Shown: positions 46,438-56,131 of the stretch, in pieces
How positions within the stretch are numbered: the stretch's first letter is position 1
How the letters are laid out: every line of letters starts with the position of its first letter
Assembly (NCBI GenBank): GCA_052386745.1
Contig: JBQTJW010000014.1
Span: 1-64,000 of the forward strand
DNA from: Panacagrimonas sp052386745
GTDB taxonomy: Bacteria; Pseudomonadota; Gammaproteobacteria; Nevskiales; Nevskiaceae
Direction of reading: 5' to 3'
DNA length: 64,000 nt
Position numbers and translations under genes: made by a program
The notes under the pieces: model-generated
Told to the model about the DNA's origin: nothing
Databases searched by the model: none
Seen by the model: only the letters and a program-made list of their open reading frames with translations

Positions 46438-47997
46438 ATGAGCAAGGCATCGAGTTCAATCGTCGCACTGGACAAGTTCATATTGTCCACACGTGACTCC
46501 GGCTACAAGAGCACGGCCAGCGCCGTGGCAGAACTCGTCGATAACGCGATCCAGGCGAATGCCACCAGGATCCGGATCACCATCGACGCGCAAAATAGCG
46601 ACGACAGCCCGAGCATCCGCGTCCAGGTCGCTGATGACGGGACTGGGATGGATCGCCCCACCTTGGTTCAAGCTATGCGATTCGGAGGCAGTGGTCGCTA
46701 TAACGATCGCTCCGGGTTGGGTCGCTTCGGCATGGGCCTACCCAATGCATCCTTGGGACAAGCGCGACGGGTTTCTGTTTACACCTGGCAGTCTGGCGCC
46801 TCCGTATTGATGACGTATCTCGATATCGATGAGATCGCTGCGGGGAAGATGGCGAGCATTCCCGATCCGATCCGCCAGAAATCCGTGGCCGACATCGACA
46901 GAATAGACGTTTCTCACGGGACGACTATCGTCTGGGATCACTGCGACCGCCTGGACAAGAAGCGTCCCTCAACCCTAGCCAGGAAGCTCGCGCAATCACT
47001 TGGCAGGACGTTCCGCATTTTCCTGTTAGACGGCGTCTCCATCGAGATTAACGGCGCGGCTGTGCAGGCGGTGGACCCCCTATTTCTGAACCCCAAGGCG
47101 ATCCACTGCGGCGCTCGTCAGTTTCAGTCCAGTTGGACGTGCGAGGTGTACGCCGATCCCGACAATGTGCGAAGTGCGATCGGAACTGTGGAGATTGTGT
47201 TTTCCGAGCTACCTGTTGACGCGTGGTATGACCTGAGCAATGAGCGCAAGCGGGAACTTGGGATTGCCAATGGGGCGGGAGTATCGATCGTTCGGGCCGG
47301 ACGAGAAGTAGATTACGGCTGGTTCTTCATGGGGGCCAAACGGCGCGAGAACTACGATGACTGGTGGCGCTGTGAGATTCGCTTCGAACCCGTCCTCGAT
47401 GAGGCGTTCGGAATCACGCACACGAAACAACAAGTGCGACCGAAGGACTATCTCGCGGACGCTCTCACAGGTTTCATGGAGACCACCGCAAAGGCGCTGA
47501 ACGGACGCGCTCGGGAGGCATTCGCCTCTATTAAGACTGGCAAGGCTTCCGTGTCCGCTGAACGGATTGCGATAACGCGCGATGCTCGCATGAGTCCGTT
47601 GCCGCCGCCCCCTGTCGGGACTCAGGCGTCGCAGAAATCTATTCTTGAGCGGAATCCTCTTCTAAAGAGAATCGAGGAAAGCGGGAACGGCAAGGCCACC
47701 ACGTACCATCTCCTCGAAGATGAGTTGGCATCGGCCGTATTCCTTGAGCCGATCCGCATGGGCAACGCAATTGTCGGCGTGATAAATCCACGTCATCAAT
47801 TCTATCGACAAGTGTACGGGCCTATCGTCTCGGGCCGTGAAATGGACCCAGAGCAGGTCGCCAGCGGGATGCGGCTCGTCGTGCTGGCCGCTGCACGGGC
47901 GGAGGCATCCTTCACCAAGGCAGCTGATCGATTGGCTATCCAAGCGTTCCGTGCCGAATGGAGCCAAGCCATGGACGTCCTGCTGGCGAGGCGATGA
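46438..47997 (+). CDS. GHKL-family ATPase (MORC/Hsp90/MutL-type), putative defence component
   Basis: Encodes 519 residues. The Bergerat ATP-binding fold is complete at the N-terminus: N box AVAELVDNAIQANA (E32, D35, N36), G1 DDGTGM (66-71), G2 GLGRFGMGLPNAS (93-105) and G3 SHGTTI (159-164). It lacks a histidine-kinase dimerisation domain, so it resembles the MORC-like and MutL-like ATPases of prokaryotic restriction-type operons, which are thought to clamp on DNA. The C-terminal 200 residues have no recognised domain. GAGGAG lies 9 bp before the ATG. The stop overlaps the next start (ATGA), so it is co-translated with the DUF4338 gene. First gene of the plus-strand operon of the island. Confidence 0.88.
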   Translation: MSKASSSIVALDKFILSTRDSGYKSTASAVAELVDNAIQANATRIRITIDAQNSDDSPSIRVQVADDGTGMDRPTLVQAMRFGGSGRYNDRSGLGRFGMGLPNASLGQARRVSVYTWQSGASVLMTYLDIDEIAAGKMASIPDPIRQKSVADIDRIDVSHGTTIVWDHCDRLDKKRPSTLARKLAQSLGRTFRIFLLDGVSIEINGAAVQAVDPLFLNPKAIHCGARQFQSSWTCEVYADPDNVRSAIGTVEIVFSELPVDAWYDLSNERKRELGIANGAGVSIVRAGREVDYGWFFMGAKRRENYDDWWRCEIRFEPVLDEAFGITHTKQQVRPKDYLADALTGFMETTAKALNGRAREAFASIKTGKASVSAERIAITRDARMSPLPPPPVGTQASQKSILERNPLLKRIEESGNGKATTYHLLEDELASAVFLEPIRMGNAIVGVINPRHQFYRQVYGPIVSGREMDPEQVASGMRLVVLAAARAEASFTKAADRLAIQAFRAEWSQAMDVLLARR

Positions 47998-50015
47998 AGG
48001 ATCACACGCAACTCACCAGAGAACCGATCGCCTCACGTGATGCAGGGACTTTCGTGCGAGAGGCCATCGCGCTGCTCGAACATCTCGGTCCAAGCACTGA
48101 CGCAAGCGATGCGCTCGACGTCGAAGGCATCGAGGAAGTCCTTACTGAACTTTCCGAGCGAGTCGATCGGGTGTCGGATGCAAACGATAGGGCGTGGGCA
48201 GCCGCAATCGCTGGAGTCCTCGTCGACCTCACTCAGCAGGGGTGGATGCTGTCTTACAAGTCTCGGCATCTGTGGGGGCGCCGGCCAGGGACGCTAGTCC
48301 CAGAGAATGCAGATGGGGTGCGCGACCCTAGGATCCCGCTGAGGCAGAGAATGCTAGTCCGGCGCGATCAGCAGTTGGCGAAGGCCTCAACTCGCGACTT
48401 CGTAAAGGGAATGGAGCGCTGGCGCCTCCACCGCGGTACTAGGACCTCAGTCCTATCTCTAATGCGAGACGGTCGGGCGCTCGCTGCCGGGGTTGCTGCA
48501 GGCAAGCGCCTAGAGGAACTGATCGAACCCTATATTCAGTTCGTCTCCACTGATGCGGTCTGTGACATAACTGGACTCCGACTGCAGGACATCTGGCGCT
48601 ACTTCCGGCACACCTGGTCCTCTCCTTACGACAGCGTCCCTGGGCGATCGCTGCAATTCTTAGTTCGGGACCGGGCGGTGCCATTGCATCCTGTAATTGG
48701 CATCGCCGCCTTGAGCAGTGCGGCTGTTCGACTGGGACCGAGAGATCGCTTCATCGGCTGGGACACGGATCAGGTCGTTGAACGACTGCGAAGTGATGAT
48801 GCTGAGCAGGCCCTACATTGGGCGAGGCGTGTTCTACGATCGGCGGTGACCGAGATCTACAAGGTCGATCTGGTCCGGGACAAGATTCTTCCTGCGGACG
48901 CTTCCTCATGGACTCTCGAGACCGCTGCTGAGTGCGCGAAGGCGGCGGGCATCGCAAAAGCGCAGCATCACCGGCTGATGGAGGCTCAGGAGTACAAGGC
49001 GTCCGATGATGTGAGCACTGAGGACGCTTGCATCCGCCGGGCCGAGCTCTACCTATTCCGTGCCAAGCGTGCACTGGAGTTGTCCAAGCTCATCCCAATG
49101 CTGTTACAGCTCGACAGAGGAATCTCGCACGATCCTGCCGGAGAAGACCTGATCCGAAAAATCATTCGGATCGCACGCAGTAAGACGGTCGGCACTGAAA
49201 TCGCCGATTTGACGGTGTGCGGAGCCATCGCTCCGTACTCCCACCTCGCTGCCGGAAAGTTGGTGGCGATGCTCGCGGTCTCTCCCCCGGTTATTGCCGA
49301 ATATAGGCGGCGCTACGCGAATGTGCCGGGAATCATTGCTTCGTCCATGGCGGGGCGTCCTATTGGGCGGCCGGCAAACTTGTGTGCAATTGCCACGACC
49401 AGCCTATTCGGTAAGCGTCCCTCACAGTATGATCGTTTGAACATTTCTGCCGAGCTGATGGGAGGGTCTGCGCAGCAACGGATTCGCTACCACCACATCG
49501 ACGACAAAAACGCCGACGATTCCACAAGGACCAAGGGAATAGGTTCTTTTCATTTTTCGGCGAGCACGCTGAAGGCTCTCGAGCAGTTTGTTTCGAGCCG
49601 AAAAGGGGGCTGGAAAGCGAACAACCTATTCGGCGAGGGGACAAGTCCGAAGCTCCGCGGCCTTCGCGACGGTCTTGTCGCACTTGGGCTGGAGGCGGAG
49701 CAGATGCTTGTTCACGGCATCGAGCGCTCCATGTACGGGGTTAAGCTCGCCACTAATGTCGACCGCTACCTATTGGGAATGGATCCCCAGCCCGAGTGGA
49801 TTTTTGATCTCGATTGCCGCGACACAACGCGAGTGGGGGCTTGGTGGGTCGAGCGCTGGGCTACCCAGCGAGTGAAGAAGGATGAAATCGTGTCCGCACT
49901 CCTGCAGGAGACACTCGCACATCCGATCAAGCATCGAGCGCGGGTGAGGCTACCGGAAATGGATGGGACGAAGTCCCTGTTTTCTGGTGAGGATCGTGGA
50001 GATGCTGATTTCTAG
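47994..50015 (+). CDS. DUF4338 / DruA-family protein
   Basis: Encodes 673 residues from the ATG at 47994, which overlaps the previous stop by 4 bp; the longer frame from 47958 lies in the ATPase gene. Hallmarks of DUF4338 (DruA of Druantia): PGRSLQFLVRDRAVPLHPVIG then RDRFIGWD (about 215-257), and APYSHLAAGKLVAMLAVSP, EYRRRYANVPGIIASSMAG, ATTSLFGKRPSQYDRLN and GIGSFHF (about 410-510). The first 210 and last 130 residues are not recognised and make it larger than simple DUF4338 proteins. DruA is required for anti-phage defence in Druantia type I; its biochemical role is poorly understood. Family call confident; defence function inferred. Confidence 0.82.
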   Translation: MKDHTQLTREPIASRDAGTFVREAIALLEHLGPSTDASDALDVEGIEEVLTELSERVDRVSDANDRAWAAAIAGVLVDLTQQGWMLSYKSRHLWGRRPGTLVPENADGVRDPRIPLRQRMLVRRDQQLAKASTRDFVKGMERWRLHRGTRTSVLSLMRDGRALAAGVAAGKRLEELIEPYIQFVSTDAVCDITGLRLQDIWRYFRHTWSSPYDSVPGRSLQFLVRDRAVPLHPVIGIAALSSAAVRLGPRDRFIGWDTDQVVERLRSDDAEQALHWARRVLRSAVTEIYKVDLVRDKILPADASSWTLETAAECAKAAGIAKAQHHRLMEAQEYKASDDVSTEDACIRRAELYLFRAKRALELSKLIPMLLQLDRGISHDPAGEDLIRKIIRIARSKTVGTEIADLTVCGAIAPYSHLAAGKLVAMLAVSPPVIAEYRRRYANVPGIIASSMAGRPIGRPANLCAIATTSLFGKRPSQYDRLNISAELMGGSAQQRIRYHHIDDKNADDSTRTKGIGSFHFSASTLKALEQFVSSRKGGWKANNLFGEGTSPKLRGLRDGLVALGLEAEQMLVHGIERSMYGVKLATNVDRYLLGMDPQPEWIFDLDCRDTTRVGAWWVERWATQRVKKDEIVSALLQETLAHPIKHRARVRLPEMDGTKSLFSGEDRGDADF

Positions 50016-50075
50016 CTGAGCAGAGCGCCGGCTGGGTGAGCGGTCAGTAAACGGGGTAGAACGGGTGCCGAGATC

Positions 50076-53045
50076 GTGGATGAACTAAATCACCATCTCA
50101 CGAAGCGCTTCGAAGCGTTGAGGGATGGGCGCACGGGGTCCGTTTTCTTTCTGGATCACGGCCTGCCCGTTGACGAGCGAGACCATCTATTCGCCGTAGT
50201 CCGCGATGCCTGCCGTGAACATCCGATCGATTTCACATGGTGGCGTGAACGATCACTGCCTCTTCTGGTGGCGGCGACCGAAGTTGGATATCGATATCAG
50301 GGCTGCGGGACGGACTTCTGGCCACTGCTAGGCGAAGAACTCGATTGCAGTACTGCTGCTCCCGAGCGACAAGCCCTCAAGGAGCTATTTCGCGAAGCCG
50401 CCGGTAAATTTCGCGGCGCAGTGCCGAAGGCGACGCCTTGGTCTGAAGCATTTCACCTGATCGCTTGGCCGATTGTTCACGCCATCGTGCCAGTAGAATT
50501 CCACCGGCGCCTGGCCACATTACTTGCAGACCTACGCGTCGAAGTAACGGAACTCGACGATGAACGTCTCTATCGGGCGATCAATCTGGTGGCAGGGCCT
50601 CGCAACGCGAGATTCGCCTCCTTTTTGGAGGACGCCGAGATTGTCGTGGGAGTCGCACGGAATCTTTTGGCCGGTGCGAATGGCTCACTGGCACCCGACG
50701 CCTTATCACGTATCGCGTCTGATCTGGCACAGGACGGTTCGGCCCGTCGTGAACTGCTTGCTGCTCGAGGAATCCAACGCTCGTTTAGTCGTAAGCCACT
50801 GCAGAAGGCGGTGCCGGAACTCGTTCAGATAGCGGGTCGATTTCAGCTTCGAACGCACGGAAGCGATCTCCTGTTGGAGGCCTGCTTCCCTTCCGGTGAA
50901 CCGGCAATGATGGAGCGCCTCCGACGCGCCGTGCGGCGATTGCGATATGCACCTCGGTTATGGGGTGTCACGGCGAGGATATCGGCCGAGCAGATGCTGA
51001 CCCCGGTACCCTTCGTCCTGAGGTTTTCGGAGGCGCCTTCAGATGAGGCGCCCCTGCTTCCGGACTTGAGCGAAATCGACTTTGAACCCGAATTGAAAGC
51101 CGAACTCGGTCGGTACTCGTTGGAGTTGGAAGCGCCACTGCTGTTTTCTGTTCTCAGCGAATCGGAGCACCCGGTCGGGCTGCAGGTCACGGGGATCGAG
51201 ATCTCCGCGCGGCGCACCTATTGGATCCTGGTCGATCAGGCCGATGCACCCCGTTTCAAGCGGCTCAGGCGCTTGGGCTCGGTTGGCCCTTATGAAGCGG
51301 TGGTGGCCGATCCGGCGACGCCTGAGGGCCAGCGCGCCTTGGAGGCTCTTGGTCACCACCTGATCGAGGGCGCCGCTGTGGGATTCGCAGGTGCACCCCC
51401 AATCAACGGGGATGCCCCCATTCCGGAGTTCGTAGCGGGTGACACCCGTGTATTGATCCAGCGCAAAGCACATGCAAAGGGGCTTCGGGTTCGACTCGGA
51501 GATGAAGAGGTCGCGCTCGCCACCGAGTCGCTCCGCATCAGGATTCCGCGCGGAGACCACGTACTACGGGTCGCAACAGACACTCAAGAACGCAAGTATC
51601 GATTTCGAGGCATTGAGGCTTCCTCTCCGGCGGCGGCAGGACTTGTCACGCTGAGTCTGACCACTTCGGAGGGAACGATCCAAGCCCTGCAGTCCGGCGC
51701 CATCGGTCTTCGAATCGAATCTCTCGCTCCCTTCGATGGACTCGAACTCGTCCTCGAACTGATCGTCATGGGGCTTCGTGCCACTGCCTGCATGCGATTA
51801 GGGCCATTGCCTCGGGTCCTACCGGCGGAAGAGCCAATCTGGACGGAATTGCTCGACGAGACTGTCCGGCGCCTGTTGGCCCGATCGGCCAGATGTGAGT
51901 TGCGAGCACGCATCGGCACCCTCGCCTGCGCTGAGTGGGAACTCGAGCAGCGGATTCGACCCTCGTGGTGGGCGGTGGGCGCTGGCGGTCCCGCGCTGTT
52001 GAGTGAAACCGGAGTCGTACCTCACGCAGCGATATCTCCCGCAAATCCCACGGGGCTGTCTCAGGATGTGGCCCTAATCAATGAATCCGTGAAATTGCTG
52101 GTTCCTGCCTCTCCGTCTCCAGATGGGGCCGATGAGTTCGTGACGTTCTGTGTGGGCTCCCCCACTGAGTTGGGGATGACGCCCATCGCAAAGCCAGCGT
52201 TCACGCGGCAGCGATTGTCGCGCGACGACCGGTTAGGCTTCGAGGAACTAGCGAGCGCCTATCTGAGGTGGAGCCTTGCCGAAACAACCAACCTCGGCGC
52301 AGAGGTTCGGCGCCGGCAGGTCGCGAGACAATTGGACGCGTGGGTAACGGAAGTCTGCTGCGGGATGGAATGGGCGGAGGCCGAAGGCAGCGTCAGCACC
52401 GAGGGCCTGTGGCCAAAATTGCTCCAGCAGTGCATCGAAACGGGCTTAGGGCTCGATTCGTATGTCGAACTCGCCCCGGGAGAAGTCACCGACATCTGCT
52501 ATGAAGGCCTCGCGGAGGCGCGGAGAGTACTGCCTGAGCTCTTAGTGAGAGCGGAGTCTTTCGGGGATGACGACCGAATTCTGCTCAATGCCTCATTCGG
52601 TCGAGCCTACGAAGTACTCGCCGAGCGGTACGAGCGGAAAGGCCATGCCGATAAGGCGTCGCGCCTGCGCGGCGGTGATCCATCAACGCCATTGGCATCG
52701 TGGCGCGAAGCCCTGTCGCAGATCAAGACCGATGCAATGCTGCATCCGGTTGCCAGGTTGCTTCTACCGACCACAGAGGCCCAACGGCTTATCTCCTTGA
52801 ATGCTTCGGTCCTGTCGTTCGATGAATTGCATGCGGAACTGAAGAATTGGGCAGTGCGCGCGAAGTCCGCGCTGTGTGCTCCTCCTCCTCCAGACGAGAC
52901 GCTGGCTTGCATTCTGCATCTCTGGATGTCGCCGGCGCGGGCAGTTGAGATGGATTGGCGCTCGGCTCTGGATACGCTCCTCAGCGAACGGTGTATTGCG
53001 CGAGCCGCTCGTTACTTGTCGCTGCGGTCGCGCCAGGGCTTGTGA
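50076..53045 (+). CDS. Large protein of unknown family in the defence operon
   Basis: Encodes 989 residues from a GTG at 50076 (an ATG four bases later is out of frame). No Walker, nuclease or methylase motif is visible. The N-terminal 150 residues are helical (RDACREHPIDFTWWRERSLPLL), the middle (about 300-620) is rich in beta-strands (ARTYWILVDQADAPRFKRL, DTRVLIQRKAHAKGLRVRL, LRIRIPRGDHVLRVATD) and the last 300 residues are helical. It has no membrane segment or signal. Its place, 60 bp after the DUF4338 gene and ending in a GTGA/ATG junction with the helicase, suggests an adaptor or sensor for the helicase. It could correspond to an uncharacterised Druantia-type subunit such as DruB or DruC, but I cannot show this. 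Confidence 0.8.
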   Translation: MDELNHHLTKRFEALRDGRTGSVFFLDHGLPVDERDHLFAVVRDACREHPIDFTWWRERSLPLLVAATEVGYRYQGCGTDFWPLLGEELDCSTAAPERQALKELFREAAGKFRGAVPKATPWSEAFHLIAWPIVHAIVPVEFHRRLATLLADLRVEVTELDDERLYRAINLVAGPRNARFASFLEDAEIVVGVARNLLAGANGSLAPDALSRIASDLAQDGSARRELLAARGIQRSFSRKPLQKAVPELVQIAGRFQLRTHGSDLLLEACFPSGEPAMMERLRRAVRRLRYAPRLWGVTARISAEQMLTPVPFVLRFSEAPSDEAPLLPDLSEIDFEPELKAELGRYSLELEAPLLFSVLSESEHPVGLQVTGIEISARRTYWILVDQADAPRFKRLRRLGSVGPYEAVVADPATPEGQRALEALGHHLIEGAAVGFAGAPPINGDAPIPEFVAGDTRVLIQRKAHAKGLRVRLGDEEVALATESLRIRIPRGDHVLRVATDTQERKYRFRGIEASSPAAAGLVTLSLTTSEGTIQALQSGAIGLRIESLAPFDGLELVLELIVMGLRATACMRLGPLPRVLPAEEPIWTELLDETVRRLLARSARCELRARIGTLACAEWELEQRIRPSWWAVGAGGPALLSETGVVPHAAISPANPTGLSQDVALINESVKLLVPASPSPDGADEFVTFCVGSPTELGMTPIAKPAFTRQRLSRDDRLGFEELASAYLRWSLAETTNLGAEVRRRQVARQLDAWVTEVCCGMEWAEAEGSVSTEGLWPKLLQQCIETGLGLDSYVELAPGEVTDICYEGLAEARRVLPELLVRAESFGDDDRILLNASFGRAYEVLAERYERKGHADKASRLRGGDPSTPLASWREALSQIKTDAMLHPVARLLLPTTEAQRLISLNASVLSFDELHAELKNWAVRAKSALCAPPPPDETLACILHLWMSPARAVEMDWRSALDTLLSERCIARAARYLSLRSRQGL

Positions 53046-53047
53046 CG

Positions 53048-56000
53048 ATGACCGCTCAGGTGCAGGGCGTGCGCAACCCTTATCTCGACTTCTGCATCGC
53101 CGTGCAGGCGGCGCGCCGACAAGCAGAAGGCGCGAGATCCCCGATTGCCACCGCCTGCGGCGTGGCAGCGTCGATCTACACGCACCAGATCGGCAACACC
53201 ATGAGAGTGCTCACGGACGTCCGGATCCGGCACCTGCTCGCCGACGAGGTAGGCTTGGGCAAGACGGTCCAGGCGCTCATGATCCTTAACGCGCTGCGCC
53301 GCCAGCGGCCAAGCTTGAAGGTGTTGGTGGTTGTGCCCGATCGACTGGTCACGCAGTGGAGGGACGAGATCCTCACTCGGGCGCATTCGGCTCCCGTTGG
53401 TGAGGGAAGCGGAGAGGACTCGCAGTACATCCGCTTGGCGTGGGAGGCGCAGCTCAAGACCGGCGATTGGTCGTTGGCCGATATCGACGCGCGGCGATAT
53501 CACGTGCTGGTGGTCGATGAAATGCACAAGCTGACGACGGAGGTGCAGAGCCGCATCGTTCGTGTGTCAGAGGACATTCAGCATCTGCTCGTCCTGACGG
53601 CGACACCGGCGTTTCAAGATGTACGACGCCACGCACAACTGTTCTCGCTGCTTGAGCCGGAACGGACCGCTGCAGTTCGCCACCTCAACCGAGAACAGCG
53701 GTCGCAATCGATTGAGACAGTCGATACGGGACCTGAGATCACCGACGAGGAAGCGGCTGACATCGTGCGGTCGATGCTCGACCGGGATCGGATGGCTCTC
53801 GAGGCTTCGAGCGAGGCTGAGCGGACACGCACAGCAATGAGCGAGTGCGCCTACCGTCGCGTGATCCGGACACGTAGAGCCGACTTCCGTGGGGTGCTGC
53901 CTGCGAGGCGGCACCTGCCGAAGGTGATCGAGCCGTTGTATGTCGAGTCGGAGCGGCAGGCGTTGATGTGGCAGTACTTCGAATTCTTGGACGACCTGTC
54001 GTTGAAGCTCGATCCGGTTCTCCTGGCGAAGCGTGTGATCTTGAGTCCCCCCTCGCTTGAGCAGCGGGTCGACTTTCTGCGACGCCGCGGTCATGAACGG
54101 CAAGGCCTCCTGGAGCAAGTCAAACCGCTCGTCAACAAGAAAGCAGGCGATTCTCGTGTCGACGCGCTAGTCGATCTATTGAACTCCATTTGGCTGGCGA
54201 ATCCAGAGGAACGCGTTCTGGTGGCAGCCCAGGACAACCTCACAGTCGATTATCTCTATGAAACCGTAGGCGCGAGGCTAGGCGAGATCGGCCCGCTTGA
54301 TGCACGCCAGAAGCTGGTGGCAGCACGTCTTCGCCAAGGCATGATGACCGATGCGGTGGATGATCTTGCCGGAGTGGGAAACGAGACGAGCGAAAACTTG
54401 GAGGCATTCCAGAGAGGAGATGCAATCGTCCTGTTTGCACCCGAAGCTGCCCAAGTCGGGCTTAACCTCCAATGCGCGCGAGTTCTGATTCTCTACAGCG
54501 TTCCATGGCGGCCCGAAGAAGTCGAGCAGTGGATCGGGCGGTTAGACCGCATTGGTAATGAGGCCGCATTTTCCGCAGAAGGGGCCAAATCCATCGATGT
54601 CTATACCATTGCGCAACGAGGCTTGGTCGATGAGAAGGTCGTTCGTGTTCTTGAGCGATTCCGTGTCTTCGAGCACAGCGTGAATCTCGACGGCAAGCAT
54701 CTGGCGGAAGTGACAGACGCCATCGAGAAGGCGGCACTCCATCCAGAAGAAGTGGATTGGGCGCGGTTCGAGTCCGAAACCGAGCGGATGGCCAATGAGG
54801 ACTCGGCTCGTGACCTGAGTTCGCCCCTGCAGGCACACCTTCCATGGACGCCGGCTGCGGCTGTCGCGCTGAGGGCACGGCTGGAGGCCGTCCCTCCGTT
54901 CCAGCCGATTCTCACCGAGCTGACACCTTCGATCCGATCCGGTCTCAAAGCTTGGGACCGAGCGTTCGAGGGCATGCTGAAGCTTCTGAACAGGGCGGGA
55001 GAGTATCGAATCAAGACAAACGGCGATGAGGACGGCTACAGGTTCAAGTCGCTGTGGTACACCTACGGTGAGCCCGGACTTCAAGGACAACGTGAAGTGC
55101 TTTCGCGGGTCAACTTCTCCTTTGGTCCCGATCCATTTTTGCAGAAGAGTCCAGAGAACGCGTTTTGCTATGTCACCCGTCGAGGTGAGATTGAGACACC
55201 TCCACGCAGGACGGTTCAGCTCGTACTCGAAGACAAGGTTGTCGATCGTCCATTGCGATTTCTTGGCTTCGGCGAGCGGCTGCACGACGAGTTAATCGAC
55301 GGTTGGGTCGCGTTCTTGGACGAGCGCGTGGGTGGGACAATTGATATTGGATTTCCCACCACACACAACTTCTTCACCCGCGTCGAGAACCCCGGCGTAG
55401 TCATCGTACGCGTCACCGAGCTTAATCCCGTCTTCGCTCTGGCGCCTCGGCTCGAGGAGCGCAACTCGATGGAGGCGGTGACTGCAGCAATCACGCGCTC
55501 ACGAGTATCAGAGCTTATTCTCCCGTTCATCTCGCGTACGCGCTGTGCCCTCGAGGCCGATAGCCGCTGGCTCATCACGCAGCTGCCTCCGGTCTTCTCG
55601 GTCTCGGGTGCGCGGAAGACGCCAACCGGCTGGGAAACGGTCGCGGGAGAGGCGATCTCAGCGTTGCTCAACCCCTTGCTTCTCGACCAGTCCGAATTGG
55701 CCAGCGCATCGGTGCAGTCCTTCAACTCCGATACAGAGCGTTCAGCGGAAGCGGGATCCACGTTCCTGCGGGAGGGGGACAGCCTCGCTGCGGAACTGGC
55801 ATGGGCAGCTCTCATCCCGTCGTTCCGCGAAAACGCGGAAACGCGCATCAGTGTTGTGAGCCGAGAGCGTGATGATGAATTGAGTTTGAGAGCCCTTGAG
55901 CATCGACTTGCGTCTGAGCGTGCAAGGCTTGCCGTCGAGCGAGGAAACAAGCTGCAGATACAGCGCGCCGAATCAGAATGCGCTATGGCAGAGGACCGCC

Positions 56001-56131
56001 TGGCAATGTCGAGGACCTACTGGGATCGGCGCCTGGCTTGGCTTCACCGTTGCGCGGAGGCCGTGCTGAATCTTCAGCCCGAGGAGCGTGTCGTGCAGAT
56101 CATTCGCGTGAGGCGCGTGAATCCGCACTAG
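53048..56131 (+). CDS. RapA/SNF2-like superfamily 2 helicase
   Basis: Encodes 1027 residues. The ATG at 53048 is 2 bp after the preceding stop; a GTG at 53042 overlaps that stop and is possible. SF2 motifs are intact: I LADEVGLGKTVQAL (66-73), II VVDEMHK (DEMH 157-160), III LTATPAF (184-188), V GLNLQCARVLILYSVPW (about 471), VI QWIGRLDRIG (about 495-503). The last two resemble RapA/HepA and the DrmD helicase of DISARM. The N-terminal 60 residues place a Q-like IYTHQIGNTMRVL ahead of motif I. The C-terminal half is unrecognised, ending in a coiled-coil-like helix (SLRALEHRLASERARLAVERG region). Its stop overlaps the stop of the facing gene. Confidence 0.9.
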   Translation: MTAQVQGVRNPYLDFCIAVQAARRQAEGARSPIATACGVAASIYTHQIGNTMRVLTDVRIRHLLADEVGLGKTVQALMILNALRRQRPSLKVLVVVPDRLVTQWRDEILTRAHSAPVGEGSGEDSQYIRLAWEAQLKTGDWSLADIDARRYHVLVVDEMHKLTTEVQSRIVRVSEDIQHLLVLTATPAFQDVRRHAQLFSLLEPERTAAVRHLNREQRSQSIETVDTGPEITDEEAADIVRSMLDRDRMALEASSEAERTRTAMSECAYRRVIRTRRADFRGVLPARRHLPKVIEPLYVESERQALMWQYFEFLDDLSLKLDPVLLAKRVILSPPSLEQRVDFLRRRGHERQGLLEQVKPLVNKKAGDSRVDALVDLLNSIWLANPEERVLVAAQDNLTVDYLYETVGARLGEIGPLDARQKLVAARLRQGMMTDAVDDLAGVGNETSENLEAFQRGDAIVLFAPEAAQVGLNLQCARVLILYSVPWRPEEVEQWIGRLDRIGNEAAFSAEGAKSIDVYTIAQRGLVDEKVVRVLERFRVFEHSVNLDGKHLAEVTDAIEKAALHPEEVDWARFESETERMANEDSARDLSSPLQAHLPWTPAAAVALRARLEAVPPFQPILTELTPSIRSGLKAWDRAFEGMLKLLNRAGEYRIKTNGDEDGYRFKSLWYTYGEPGLQGQREVLSRVNFSFGPDPFLQKSPENAFCYVTRRGEIETPPRRTVQLVLEDKVVDRPLRFLGFGERLHDELIDGWVAFLDERVGGTIDIGFPTTHNFFTRVENPGVVIVRVTELNPVFALAPRLEERNSMEAVTAAITRSRVSELILPFISRTRCALEADSRWLITQLPPVFSVSGARKTPTGWETVAGEAISALLNPLLLDQSELASASVQSFNSDTERSAEAGSTFLREGDSLAAELAWAALIPSFRENAETRISVVSRERDDELSLRALEHRLASERARLAVERGNKLQIQRAESECAMAEDRLAMSRTYWDRRLAWLHRCAEAVLNLQPEERVVQIIRVRRVNPH

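Noticed and set aside
46236..46496. An 86-codon plus-strand ORF running into the GHKL ATPase gene
   Set aside because: It spans the perfect palindrome and overlaps the well-supported ATPase start; no recognisable motif.
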